Source: Sistotremastrum niveocremeum HHB9708 (lineage: Eukaryota > Basidiomycota > Agaricomycetes > Sistotremastrales > Sistotremastraceae). From it: a stretch of DNA of 64,000 nucleotides. Each line of letters starts with the position of its first letter. The stretch's first letter is position 1. The stretch is taken from assembly GCA_001630475.1 (NCBI GenBank), contig KV419398.1:36453-100452 (forward strand), read 5' to 3'. Positions 21,978-33,443 of the stretch are shown in pieces. The notes under the pieces are model-generated. The model made no database searches. It saw nothing but the letters and a program-made list of their open reading frames with translations, and was not told where the DNA came from. The position numbers were made by a program, and so were the translations under genes.

Positions 21978-22822
21978 ATGACCGGATCGCAAGAAGGCTC
22001 GTCTACTGATCAAGACATCATGGAGGCTTCTGCCATAATTCTACCTTATTCTGAGTCTGGTTGGACTACAGGGAGAATCCCTGATGACACGCTCCTGTCC
22101 TCCACGGAACCCATGGTGAATGCTCCGCACACGTCTTCTTCGGACATTTTCCAAACCTGTTACGACGAGTTGGCTAAATTTCTTCCTACCGAGCTCACCG
22201 AAGGTTAGCGAGCTCATCCGATATCACGACCTATCGAGACCACTGACGTGGCATAGAGAATATGGATAACGCCATTATGCCCAAGGAGAAGATTATGACT
22301 CTCAAAACTGAACGATTGCGAGATCTTTGTACTGATGTCTACGATGAAGTGATGAGGAGGGCGGGAAACGGGAGAGGTGAGTCTACATCGACGCCTCGTA
22401 ATCTGGACAATTTATTGATGCCATTTCAAATAAGAGATTCCTCACTTTCCCGCTCCAGAATCTTACCGTCCAAAACGTCAGCTTGCCCGATATAAACTCT
22501 CGGTCATGCCAGCCCACCGGTTTAAGGACTTGTGTTACGTCGTTCATTGGGAGCTTGAACGGCGGCAAGAAAAATCGAGCAACTCGAAAGTGAGATAATA
22601 TCTGTCTCAAATCTCCCGTCTTTGTCTCTGAAATGATTCCGAAAGCAACCGCCGTCTGTGATGTTAAATCCTCACGACCTGCCAGACCCTCCTCCGCCTT
22701 ACAGTCGAGGCGATTGGGAACATGACAGACCAAATGACATGGTCACACCCCGCGTCCGATCTTTTTGTGGACCAGTGGACGTCTCAGAACTCGACGAGGA
22801 CAGCGATGAATATGGTTACTGA
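21978..22822 (+). CDS. Spa2/GIT-type SHD mini-protein 3
   Basis: Predicted 217 residues, four exons, introns at 22204-22256, 22377-22458 and 22590-22645; all frames agree. It starts MTGSQEGSSTDQD. After a helix (DIFQTCYDELAKFLP), SHD-like repeat 1 at residues about 83-113 reads EKIMTLKTERLRDLC then TDVYDEVMRR. Repeat 2 at about 120-147 reads RQLARYKLSVMPAHRFKDLC then VVHWELERR. The tail is DPPPPYSRGDWEHDRP, then RVRSFCGPVDVSELDEDSD, longer and more acidic than in its paralogues. Intron positions match SHD genes 1 and 2, so the three arose by duplication. SHD repeats in known proteins mediate protein-protein binding in polarity and signalling complexes; the role here is inference. Confidence 0.72.
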
Positions 22823-23482
22823 AGGTCATGTGTCAACTGGAAGATGTGCTGCGTGCTTCACGGAATACGAAGAGGCATTGCGAAGAGGTCAATAATAGCT
22901 TTGCGAGAGTATTATCAATATTAATAATACCAAACTCAGACCACGTGCCTCACAGGGCGCGAGCCCAAATGCTCAGGCATCTGTCCTTGAAAGAAAGTTG
23001 CTATCTCGGGATTGAACTTGTATAGCATCGGGATCAAATGTGATCGATGCCGGAGCTGAGCGGAAATTTCGGAAGGCAGTGAGCGCTAAAGCTAGGCACG
23101 ATCAGGGACGGTGATCGATCGTCCGGCATTGCTTGAGTCTAGACTCGGCTTCATTCACCGCCACCTTGTGGCTACTCCTGTTTGTTCCGAAATTGAGGGT
23201 CATACACTCCGAAATCCAATCGGGTTCTCTCGTGATCTATTTTCAGCATCCAAGCTCGAGATCTGTCCGGGATCTGCCCTTCACAACCTGTGCTATTACA
23301 GCCAAAACGATTTTCGAGCCTATGCCCTGCCTTCGTGCCAGGCACCGAGGAGGCGGACTTGCTCGTGGGTACACCTTGGTCCTAAGACGTTATAATGGCG
23401 CCCTAGTACCTGTTTCAAGCCGCGTTCTGTCTTATCCTCTTTCCCAACATCCACATCCGCTCGTTCGACGTATCTTCAAGCA
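22823..23482. other. Spacer upstream of P450 copy 2
   Basis: No supported gene. The last about 80 bases are CT-rich (CTTATCCTCTTTCCC), typical of fungal 5' untranslated regions. Confidence 0.45.
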
Positions 23483-25577
23483 ATGGCCTTATTTCCTGAC
23501 TTCCTGGGCACCTTCCTCTTAAAGCACCCTTTTCTCACTTTCATCGTCGTGATCTTGCTTTCAGCGCTCATTCTCGTTTACTATATTCTCTACCTCCTAA
23601 CGGGAGGTCTTATCCGACCTCATTTCTCACCGGCTCTGAATCTTCCTGGGCCGAAATCACCCAGCTATCTCTGGGGTAACGTGAAGACAATACGCGATCT
23701 TCTTCCAGGTCAAGCACATCACGAGTGGTACGAGCAATATGGTGACGTATTCGCCTACAAGGTAGGTTGACTTGGCGCTGTTCGTCTTCGAGATATCTCA
23801 CTTGCCCTCTTCCATTGCAGGGATTCTTCGGCACGAATCGTATATGCACTCACGATGTGAGAGCACTCCAATATGTTTTGAACCACGGAGAGGAGTTCAC
23901 CAAGCCGGAAGAAGTCAGGAACACGCTGAAAAAACTCGGCGGTGAAGGTCTGTCCGCTGAAGTGTTTCTGCTCTTGGTGGACCTTTTGCTGACAGATTGG
24001 ATACAGGACTTATTTGGGCCGAGGGAGCTGTTCATAAGCGCCAACGACGAGTAGTCCTTAACGCCTTCAATAACAACAATGTCCGACAGTTGACCGAAGT
24101 TATCTGGGAGAAAGCTTTGGAGCTCCGCGATGTGTGGTTTTCACGCATTGGAAAATCCGCTGCCGCCGCTAGAGCTTCTGGTCAAAAGTTCGCCATGGGA
24201 GAAGCTCCTTCGATGACAGTCGATGGTCTCGACTGGATAGCCAAGCTCACGTTCGATATCATGGGTCTCACTGGATTTGGATTCGACTTCAACTACATCA
24301 ACATCGATAATCTCGACGCTGAGGAACAAGACGCAGACGAGCTTGTGAAAGCGATCAAGCAGGCAGTCGAAAGTGGTGATAATCCCTCATTCCTCGCCTT
24401 TATCGGTGCTATGCTTCCGAGAAGTAAAATGTTGTTACGCCTGGTATGTTTCTTTTGATGAGTGTCGATTCCGGCTGCCTGCTCATTGCCTGTACCGCGC
24501 AGCCTTTCATCTCGAAGAAAGAGAAGATTGCCGCCGAAGCCCATGATACGATGCACGCGCTAGGACTAAAGCTTCTGCAGGAGAAGAAAGAAGAGATACT
24601 GAAGCTCGGCCCCAATGAAGAGCAGCGAAGTGATCTCTGCAGCCTTCTCGTGCGCGCCAACATGTCGCCCGACGTGCCCGAAAGCTTGAGATTATCCGAT
24701 GAAGATGTCGTCGCTCGTACGTTCCCCTTATTATTCTTCCTCATTTCATCAAGCTTTAATTCTCATCACAGAAATCCCCACCTTCCTGATCGCCGGTCAC
24801 GAAACCACAACGACAACAGTCGCATGGGCACTCTACATCATCGCCACCAATCCCGAAATACAGAACAAAATCCGCAGAGAAATCATCACGTCCCTTCCCG
24901 GCTCCTCGATGTCCGCGGTCCCTTTCACCCCTTTCACACCATTCTCTCCATTCCACGGCCGAGAATCCCATCCTGAATTCGAAGCGCTCAACGATCATCC
25001 ATATCTTGACGCATTTATCAAAGAGGTCCTCCGACTCTATCCTGCGCTCCCAGTCAGTCGACGAGTAGCTACCAAGGATTGCGTCATTCCTCTCTCACCC
25101 GAATTTCCCGGAATAAAATGTAAGGACGGGAGCATCGCGCATCAGATCCGGGTGCAGAAAGGCGACGGTATAGACATCGCCACTGCTTCTATAAATCTCT
25201 CCAGAACATTCTTCGGCGAAGATGCGGCCGAGTTCAAGCCTGAGAGATGGCTGGGTGCTAAGGGAGAAAAGTTGCACACGATGCTCCCGTCTATCATGCC
25301 GAACATCATGACTTTCTTGGGAGGATCGAGAGCGTGCGTGGGGTACAAATTCGCTATGGCTGAGTGAGTCCTATAAATTCGTTCTCATGAGAATTGAGAC
25401 TGACTGATAGCTTTCGATAGGATCAAAATCGTTATTTATACCATCATCCGAAATTTCAGAATCGAATTTCCGGATCCCAACATGGAGATCATACGCAAAA
25501 ACGATGCAATTGTAGCTCGGCCCCTTGTAAAGGGACAACAGGGGAATCAACTACCACTTAGGATTCGTCGAGTATAA
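23483..25577 (+). CDS. Cytochrome P450 monooxygenase (copy 2)
   Basis: Six exons, 601 residues, introns at 23762-23820, 23948-24006, 24444-24502, 24717-24771 and 25364-25420. The N-terminal anchor spans residues about 15-40 (FLTFIVVILLSALILVYYI). Motifs in order: LPGPKSPSYLWG hinge, LIWAEGAVHKRQRR, I-helix AGHETTTTT, K-helix EVLR, PERW, and the canonical heme loop FLGGSRACVG. The gene ends RIEFPDPNMEIIRK...LPLRIRRV. All introns match copy 1 at 7632-9646, but the sequences are well diverged and there is a Pro/Phe-rich insert after the I-helix (VPFTPFTPFSPF). It is an ER-bound oxidase; its reductase partner would be the general CPR. The substrate cannot be told from sequence. Confidence 0.93.
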
Positions 25578-26128
25578 TCTGGACCTTGTTAGAGATTCAA
25601 TAGAGAATATTTCATCCGGCGCTTCATCCCATTACTGTATCGAAGTGTATTCTCTTCTTTGAACTTTACCCTAAAATATGATACCCCCTGAAGCATGTAG
25701 AGATTCCGAAGGCGCAATTATGACGGATGCTAGAGCTGACGGTATGTATGCCACCATTTTATTCGAGAAACCCCATCAAACGGCGAAGACCGGGAAGGCC
25801 GGCTTCGGCTCTCATTCGCCGGAGATTGGGGTTCACTCTCCATAGCCGTGCCATTTTTCAAGTCAACACCTAAATAAAGAAGTGAAAAGGTGCATGACCC
25901 TTCATAACGATCCATAATATTTGGATCAAATATTTTCCTTCCCAAATTCATTCAAAAATTACCTCGGCGTTACCGGTACTAGTAGCATCTTCAGGTCCGC
26001 AGTGCCCAATTTGTTCTTCCCGGCTTCGTCGGCCGCAGTCGACAATACTGACTCAAATCAGAAAGGCCTCGCTGATAGCATGGCGAATTTCAAGATAAGA
26101 GGCGCATCAGCCAACTTCTCCCTCTCAG
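25578..26128. other. Spacer
   Basis: No supported gene. Small frames on both strands lack domains. Confidence 0.45.
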
Positions 26129-28008
26129 ATGCGGGAGAGGATGAAGGCTTCAATCCTCGCTCTCGTCTTCAATGCTCTCGGTCATCACGCTGGCTCTGTC
26201 TTAACTGCCAGCACACAACACGTCTTGCAGTCCCCAAGCTCATACTTTGCGGAGGACACATGGAGCTTACCACCGTCAGTAAACTCGACGGCTAATCATA
26301 TCTTCAGTAGCGTCGACTCGCTGCTCAAACATTGGCCTAATACCATCTACCGCAACGGCCACGCGTTCGTGGTTGGCACAGTCCCCTCTGGGACAGTCCT
26401 ATATCATGGCCGAGCAGCAGAAATTCCGCCTTATACACCGGAATGGCTTGCGTTTGATTTCGAGCACTCTTTCATGTTTTCCAGCTGGGGAAAAACTGCT
26501 TGGATGGTTACATATGTGGTCGATACACCGTTGAAGATTGGTTACTATGATGGTAACTCGGCAGCGAAACTTCCTGAAGGATCGATGGATGTACAGGACT
26601 TGCTTACCTGGGGGGTGGCAGAAGCCAACAATACCTGGAAAGAGTGGGAGCGGATAGTGGATATGTGCGAATGGGGTGAGCCGTTGGGACTACATGGCTT
26701 TGTCAGGTGAGTCATATCCTATTCTTCGTCGTCAACGTGAAGTCTGACTGCGAATCAACAGAATGGAAGTCTCCTTGTATGTCTTGATATCCAGGCTCAG
26801 ACGACAGCTGCTGATTATTTTCAAGCGAACTCATGCTTTGCGACTTCAGCCAGAATGTTCGGATCATCTCGCATTCAGAGCTCATCCCCTCCAATTTCAC
26901 AATGCCACGCCGACCACGTCGCAACGACACTGAAGAACCGGATCATCTCAATCTCGAAACCGAAACCGAATACCACCTATCATCGCTAGGTGATCCCAAG
27001 CCCGACAAGCCCGGTAAACGACCCATGCCACCTCCCGGACCATTTCCGCCAGATTCGCGCGACCCTCCCAAAGGATGGAGAGGAACTCTCCGTAACTTCG
27101 AGTCAGTCAGCATCGAGGCTTTACGGGCAGGCTCATGGCACAGTCTGTTTGCAGAATCGAGAGTCCACCTCGACCTCACACGTTACGTCACCCTTTTCGA
27201 CCCAGAATATTCTTCTCTCTTTTCGACAAGAATTAATCAGACGCGTACGACAATGAGGGGAGGAGATGCCTCTGTGGAGGATGTCGCTCGGTTTCGCGCC
27301 GATGTTGAAGACGCCGTTACTCGCCCCAATAATATCACCGCGAGCGGGGTCGATTGGCAAGATCTGGCGCGTGCCATTGTCGAGAGATTCGGAGACAGAC
27401 TCGATCATCTCAATTACACTCTGAGTCTCATCGATACCACGATTGATGAGAGAATCATCGCCGCTCGAGTCAGAACACAGGTTCTCACTCTTCTAGCACC
27501 ATACCTCCTGACCAGCGCTCTTCCCTTCAACACCTCCTATCCCGACATCGACATCACCTGGGCTAAACCCATCCACGAGAAATGTTCTCAGACACTCATT
27601 CCAGATTATCCCGATACTTCCTTCCTCCCGAACGAATCAGTTCTTCGGGATAGTTTCCTCGGCGTTACATCCGAAATCTGTCGAGTCGTGACGCTAATCT
27701 GGACCGGCGCCTTGGACGTCGAATCTCAAGCGAAGTTTGTTGTCGTTCAAAATCTGCAGAAATGGCGAACGTATACGAAGGATTTACTTGATTGGTTAGG
27801 GTGGGCTCATCTCATTCGATGTAAGCCTGCATGCGAAGATGACGTCAGTCTACTTTCCTCCCTTTATCTTTCTCGCAAACTAATCTATTTCGCGCTTTAG
27901 GCTTTCTGCTATGTTCCCACGTGGTCGGTACAGCGAGATCTCAGTGATATGACTCCACGTTGTATGCATCGAGACGATCCTTGGGATACTCTTCCCTTAG
28001 ACCTATAA
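26129..28008 (+). CDS. Secreted protein of an agaricomycete-specific family, function unknown
   Basis: Four exons, 572 residues, introns at 26707-26761, 26777-26825 and 27844-27900. Exon 2 is a micro-exon of only 15 nt; including it restores the family motif MEVSFELMLCDFS. A hydrophobic start (ILALVFNALGHHAGSVL) is a likely signal peptide. Conserved blocks include NGHAFVVGTVPSGTVLYHGR, PEWLAFDFEHSFMF, DLCEWG-like (DMCEWG) and GLHGFVRME. After a proline-rich linker (GKRPMPPPGPFPPD) come RVHLDLTRYVTLFDP, a helical region and the Cys-containing end CKPACEDD...FCYVPTW...DMTPRCM. I recall this plan from many mushroom genomes as a family without known function; that is memory, not a search. Several N-x-S/T sites fit an extracellular or vacuolar location. 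Confidence 0.8.
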
Positions 28009-28581
28009 CGTACTACCTGGATTCACTACGCCTTACGACATGATTTGCCACATAACGCTCGTGTCAATTAAAATGGTTCAATGCAACGCCTAGCTTGCTG
28101 GGGCTTCGATCAAAGCTCGTCCGATTTCGGCTATCTTCGTTTGACTCCCCTCTTCAGTGCGAAATTCGGAAAAGAAAGACGGATGTATTGCGAGGTCACG
28201 GATTCAAGGGGGTGGCGTGGTGGGCTGCTATTACTCTGAACGACGTGAAGAAGTATGCTACAGATATAAAATAACTATATGTCAATTCTAAATGCGAGAA
28301 ATTTGAACCAAGATAAGGATTGAGGACATGAACCAACAAGCTACGACAAGTAGTGCGATCACCATACGGAGACATATGGCGGTCTAACAACAATCGTCGT
28401 CGTGCTTGAGGGTATGGTGCTCGGGTATCGGAGGTACCCCGACCATCTGCACCTATGCAGATAACCAGCTCAAAGCGAGGGACCTCCGTTGATTTCGGAT
28501 GCGGCAGGTTCCCTGGAAAGATATAACTTCCCGAATAAGCTCGTGATCTGCATTGCAGATCATCGCGCTATCGATGCAGTT
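28009..28581. other. Spacer between convergent genes
   Basis: No gene seen. A short imperfect inverted repeat (GTGCTCGGGTATC...GGTACCCCGACC) lies near 28418-28450, with no assigned role. Confidence 0.4.
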
Positions 28582-29967
28582 TCATGGCTTCAAGAGGAAT
28601 CCCTCTCGATCGCGGACTTCCACGCCGCGACTTCGCCACTTTTGACAGTAACGGGTCCACCATTTTCGTTCGCGACGCTTCATGGGAGTATCGACGCATT
28701 TGTAAGATGGTGTGAGGGAGATGTAGCTGGATCCCGGTACACAGCAGTCGGGTCCGAGCGTGTCGAAATACATGTATTGAAGTCGAATTTCGCGCAGCGC
28801 AGGTACACTGTCGGGTCGCAGAAGAGCCGCTTGACGTTCGAGATCCTGGGACTCGACGACCCCTGAATCTCTGGAGTCGAATGTCCATCCGATCTCTTTC
28901 AGATTCTTCATTGTGAGGCCGTCTGGCATGAGAGGATGAATACTGAAAGGGTACGCCAGGGAGGCGAGATTGGAAAAGGAGCGGAGAATTAGAGTGAGGA
29001 GCGTCGAGGAGTGTTCCGGTTCATAAATGTGGCATGAAACGAGGCGTGGACCGTGCGCACGGAAGAACGGTTGGAAAGTCGTAAATTGTGCTTCGGTCGG
29101 TGCGATGAGGGCCAAATGTTCCAACGACGGGAGACTCCAAGCTCGAATTGAGTCAGGGAGACAATTCGCATCGATATTAGTACTCATCATGGAGACATGC
29201 TGGGACCTGAGGATGAGTCGCTCTGACCCCACAGCGCTCATACGTAATCGTAGAGCCTTGAGCTTGGGAAGACGCGGAAGAAGATGGCTGAATTGAATAG
29301 CATCCTCTCTCGTGATAATGGGGACCCCAATCCTCTCGAGTGCGGATAGGTTCAAGCAGGGCATGAGATGAGTAGGGACTTGCGGCAACACCAAGAGGGT
29401 GTCGCCGCATAGGATGCGCAAGTTGAGACACCGATACACCAAGTAGGACAGCACTTCGCCAGTAGCGACAGGATTCAAACGAAGTGAATCGTGTTCTCGA
29501 ATTTCCAATCGTCGGATTAATGGGCCGACTGGAGTTGCAGAATCTAGAGGATTCCCAACCTGCAGCGCTAGCGCGAGTAGCATGGGAGCATCTTCGATAT
29601 TGATGAGCTCATATAGATATGACTTCGCAATGTCGCGAAATCCTCGAGATACGAGGGTTAAGTTACGCTTCGTTTGCAAAGCGGCCCTGTACCCATCTGT
29701 GATCTCCCATTTGACAGTGTGAAAGTCGATGAACGATGAATAATCCATGGTCAAACCACCAGGAATTATCGTGGTCAATCGTAATATCATTCTCCACAAC
29801 TCAACCGGCATCCTTTTCACTGCCGAATTTTCCTGGATCATGGCCCTGGATGGGAAATTGGATGACCAGCTGGGGGACTTCTGGCTCCTCGGACTGATCG
29901 TGATCCTGAGACGCGTGGATGGGTCCATGTAGAGTGACGAGGATGTCGGTGGTGTCCCACCAGCCAT
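28582..29967 (-). CDS. F-box/leucine-rich-type protein A
   Basis: Single exon, 461 residues, starting MAGGTPPTSSS. An F-box-like helix pair begins at residue about 52 (KRMPVELWRMILRLTTIIPGG) and continues past an insert to NLTLVSRGFRDIAKSYLYELI. Irregular leucine-rich repeats follow (LPRLPKLKALRLRMSAV, WSLPSLEHLALIAP, RSFSNLASLAYPFS, LTMKNLKEIGWTF). F-box proteins recruit substrates to SCF ubiquitin ligases through Skp1; mushroom genomes hold hundreds with unknown targets. The basic C-terminus (MKRRERKWWTRYCQKWRSRG) resembles that of protein C in this window (CRPWWDHWVSEWTASG), a sign of common origin. Confidence 0.8.
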   Translation of the reverse strand: MAGGTPPTSSSLYMDPSTRLRITISPRSQKSPSWSSNFPSRAMIQENSAVKRMPVELWRMILRLTTIIPGGLTMDYSSFIDFHTVKWEITDGYRAALQTKRNLTLVSRGFRDIAKSYLYELINIEDAPMLLALALQVGNPLDSATPVGPLIRRLEIREHDSLRLNPVATGEVLSYLVYRCLNLRILCGDTLLVLPQVPTHLMPCLNLSALERIGVPIITREDAIQFSHLLPRLPKLKALRLRMSAVGSERLILRSQHVSMMSTNIDANCLPDSIRAWSLPSLEHLALIAPTEAQFTTFQPFFRAHGPRLVSCHIYEPEHSSTLLTLILRSFSNLASLAYPFSIHPLMPDGLTMKNLKEIGWTFDSRDSGVVESQDLERQAALLRPDSVPALREIRLQYMYFDTLGPDCCVPGSSYISLTPSYKCVDTPMKRRERKWWTRYCQKWRSRGVEVRDREGFLLKP

Positions 29968-31081
29968 GGAGTGGCTGAGTGAACGTGGATCAACAAACTG
30001 TCGAGCTTGATATGGATGTGGCGCGTTCTTAGAAGGATTGATTTACGAGGATCAACGGTTACAGTAAAGAGACCGTGGGAGTCTCTGAAAAGCGCTCATC
30101 TACTTCGACTCCGCTCAATTTCCGGTTTAATTTCCTACTCCGGGTCCTAGCTAACTCTTCCTGAAACATGTACAGCTGCACCGAGGCTTCAATTGTAGGC
30201 TATCGATGCCTTTGAATCTCATTGAACAGACCAAAACATTCAACGGTCTTCTTTCTGAACATCAGGAAACCTGGAAACTGGCTTGGTGACACTGATTCCG
30301 AAATGTGCATCGCTGGCATGATAGCGGCATATCGATATCTGTTCGACAGAACAAACTCTTGTATTTCGCATTCTATAGAATCGTGGCCGCCGATTACCCA
30401 CTGACATCAAAATAGGTCGCTCCCGCGTCAATCGTGGAATAGAATGTAAGCATATTCTTCAAGCTGCCCTTTTTTGCTCATCTGAAAATGGTTGAAGAAA
30501 CCCTTTCAGGGAATCTTTCATCAAAGAACTTCGCTAGACTTCAAACGAAGAACGTCAGTTTATCCAAGTACAAGAGTCGACCCCTGAAAAGTCGCTTACG
30601 ACGCTATTCGGAAGCAAATCAAGAACAACCGGTGTTCTCGGGGACTCCCCCGACGCAACGACCGAGCTGCCCGACTGTCGTTCCCGCGCCCTTTCAAGCT
30701 GATTTCAGGGGCTGTTCTTGTTGTCCTTTGAAACCTGTCTTGTAGTCGGTACGCGACCTTGTATTTTTGTCGCATCTTGACCTTGATTGCTTGTCAAAGG
30801 CGGACGATGTCGGTTGACGTTTCGGGATGTCTTGTTCAGCAAATCATCTATATAATTGGGTCGGTTGAGCGACGAACTGGCAACACACCTCGACATCGCA
30901 TCTATTTCTACATCTCTGCTCATTTCCTGCAGGCAGGCTATATACCAACTTAGACGTATCCACTTCATCGGTACGGCGCACGATCATCGCATTTTACTTT
31001 CCACTGACGGAATTCTTGCAGAAACTATACCAGTCACATACTCAGAAACCACTTTCGTTTCCTCGCAATATCAACACAATC
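29968..31081. other. Divergent spacer between two F-box genes
   Basis: It holds the promoters of the leftward and rightward F-box genes. TATATAATTGG near 30849 lies about 230 bp before the rightward start. No other gene supported. Confidence 0.4.
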
Positions 31082-32758
31082 ATGATGGTACGTCTTCTCC
31101 TCCTCCTCTCCATAAATGGTTATCATAAGGGTACCCTTGCACAGATGAACTCCAAGCTCCCCCGCGAACTTCGTTCCAAAGTCGTTAACGAGCTCGTTGA
31201 TCACAACGACCCTCCCTTCAATCCCCGCCATAACTCTGGAGATATTTACGGCTGGCGTTATCAGCAATATCATCGTAATCCCGATTTCCTTTCCCTCCGC
31301 GAAGTCTCCCGCGACTGGAACGAGACTCTCGAAGCCGATGCCCATCTCTGGACCAACATCCAAATCTCCTCCGACCGCGACCTTGTCGTTGCCAAAAGTG
31401 CCATCCAAAGATCTGCACATCGTCCGTTGTCGATCTTCATCGGGATGAAGCACGGCGTTTCCGTCTATGTCGACGAACCGTGGATCGAAGACACCATCCA
31501 ATTCATCGCAACATGCATCCACCGCTGCGTCCGCCTCACCCTTCATCTCCATTGGCAGAAGATTGCGATGGCTCTTCAATATTGGTCGAATATCCCCGCT
31601 CCATGTCTTCGGCTTCTCTACCTCAGAGATTCGCTCGACAAGGAAGATGCTATTTCGGGAGGCTATAGGGATCTCAATATCCGAGGATCAACCATCAAAC
31701 GACTTCCTAATCTCTTCGCAGGCTACATGCCTCTGCTCGAAGTCGTCGCATTGGATTACGTAAACATCAACTGGGACCCCATGCCCTTCGTCACCCCGAA
31801 GGTCTCCAACTTCACTCTCTGGCTTCCAGAAGGGACGACAGGTCTCAACGGACGTCAATTTCAGAAGATCCTGATGGGTCTTCCAGAAGTGGCCAAGCTC
31901 GTCGTTCGGGCGAAAGGGCCAGAATTCACTCTGAACGAGCTGTTCAACTTGCCCAAGCTGGACTATATCGAGCTTCGCGATTTCCGCTCGTTCTATCTCA
32001 GTCCTCAACTCAACATGCGATACCCTCGCATTACTACCCTCGTTCTCAACGGCCCTATCCATATTAACGGATCACCCGACGGATTATTAGATCTGCTCTC
32101 GGTGTTACCGAACTTGCGCACATTAGAGCTATCCATGTCGAATTTCTCTGCGGACCCTAACTTCCACCTTCCTCCGCTGCAACGCAGGGGTGCCTTGGAA
32201 CAGCTCACCTGTCTCAGCATCACGTCGTCGAACTTCATTCCTTTCCGGATCCTCGCCGCATTCTCATTCCCTTCCCTTCGTCAAACCTTCATCAAATATA
32301 AAACCTCACGACGCGAAGCCATCTTCATCGATCCCAGCCTATCCGAAATCTTCGGTTCAATGGATTTGCTTCCCGCACTCACCATTCTTCAAATCCACGT
32401 CCCTTCCGACGCTCGCGACGTTGTCAAGCTCCTTCATCTCGCTCCCAATCTTAAGACTCTCGAAACTATGGGCTTGGCGAATTACAGAGATCTATTCCAG
32501 ATCCTCGCTCATAATGGCGGATCCAAGAAGATGGGAGTCTTGTGCCCCAATCTCAGACGCTTTAGATCGACGCTAGCAATGGCCGATAGAGAGTATCCGA
32601 ACTGGTATCAAGCGCTAGTGATGGCCCGGAATGATCTCTTTGCAAGGGGGATTTGCGCGCCGCTGAAGGTTACGACTCTGAAGAAGAGGAAGTATGGTTC
32701 TGGAGAGCTCTTCCAGTCTGACGTCGAGAGTGATTCCGAGAATCGACACTATTATTGA
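31082..32758 (+). CDS. F-box/leucine-rich-type protein B
   Basis: The ATG-ATG at 31082 is followed at once by a 57-nt intron (31088-31144, GTACGT...TTGCACAG), then MNSKLPRELRSKVVNEL. The intron length is a multiple of three, so the frame is open even unspliced. The F-box spans residues about 4-60 (LPRELRSKVVNELVD, then FLSLREVSRDWNETLEADAHLW). About 450 residues of irregular leucine-rich repeats follow (LLDLLSVLPNLRTLELSMSN, RRGALEQLTCLSITSSN, VVKLLHLAPNLKTLETMG). The length, about 539 residues, is typical for agaricomycete F-box proteins. It is an SCF substrate receptor by analogy; the target is unknown. Confidence 0.85.
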   Translation: MMVRLLLLLSINGYHKGTLAQMNSKLPRELRSKVVNELVDHNDPPFNPRHNSGDIYGWRYQQYHRNPDFLSLREVSRDWNETLEADAHLWTNIQISSDRDLVVAKSAIQRSAHRPLSIFIGMKHGVSVYVDEPWIEDTIQFIATCIHRCVRLTLHLHWQKIAMALQYWSNIPAPCLRLLYLRDSLDKEDAISGGYRDLNIRGSTIKRLPNLFAGYMPLLEVVALDYVNINWDPMPFVTPKVSNFTLWLPEGTTGLNGRQFQKILMGLPEVAKLVVRAKGPEFTLNELFNLPKLDYIELRDFRSFYLSPQLNMRYPRITTLVLNGPIHINGSPDGLLDLLSVLPNLRTLELSMSNFSADPNFHLPPLQRRGALEQLTCLSITSSNFIPFRILAAFSFPSLRQTFIKYKTSRREAIFIDPSLSEIFGSMDLLPALTILQIHVPSDARDVVKLLHLAPNLKTLETMGLANYRDLFQILAHNGGSKKMGVLCPNLRRFRSTLAMADREYPNWYQALVMARNDLFARGICAPLKVTTLKKRKYGSGELFQSDVESDSENRHYY

Positions 32759-33443
32759 GATTTGGTTGTTTTCTCATGCACATGGACTGCCTCCCAGATG
32801 TGTATATATTTGCGCTCTTTGCTCTTTACTATAATTCTTCTTTGTTTTCTAATTTGTAGCCTGTTGATAGTCCATGACGTGTCAATGATATTTAATAATG
32901 TCGAGAATTGTCTGTGATATATGGCTTGAGGGACTGAAGAGGGGCATCAGCAGCTCTTATCGTCAATCCGATAACATTATTCGTACGACTCTGATCGGAT
33001 AAATGAAATAATATTTTACGGCGGAGAATACAAAGTTCAAATATAGAATAACAGAGTTACACTGAATGGACAACACGTTTCGACAAAAAGGGAATCAGAA
33101 CGTTCACAAGCGCTAACGAAGACAGAAGAAAGGGAGCAGAAGCAATACAACGATTTGAAACGGTGACAAGAGAAGAGCGAACTCGACAAAAATTACGATT
33201 TGACCGAACCTACGAAACCGAAGAAACAGAGAACAGATCCCATTATCGTGCTTGTAGGATGAAGAGTCACCAAGAATAAACAAGGAAACTGGAACGACTT
33301 CTGTGGACACAGGGCGTCTTTATTCCAAGGAAATATTGTCACGAGGCCGTGACGCTTCGCGTTGTCACCGGCGGTCAACGGAGAACGAGGTGCATGAAAC
33401 GCGCCCGGTCGTGATGCAGAAAGCGCAGTGATGGTACATCCAA
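32759..33443. other. Spacer between convergent F-box genes
   Basis: AT-rich 3' region of protein B, then unsupported short frames. Confidence 0.45.

Noticed and set aside
28418-28452. Inverted repeat with GGTACC, considered as a terminator or RNA gene
   Set aside because: Imperfect pairing, no U-tract, no tRNA boxes.
31197-32576. Frames of 60-128 codons opposite or shifted within F-box gene B
   Set aside because: Shadows of a codon-biased single long exon.
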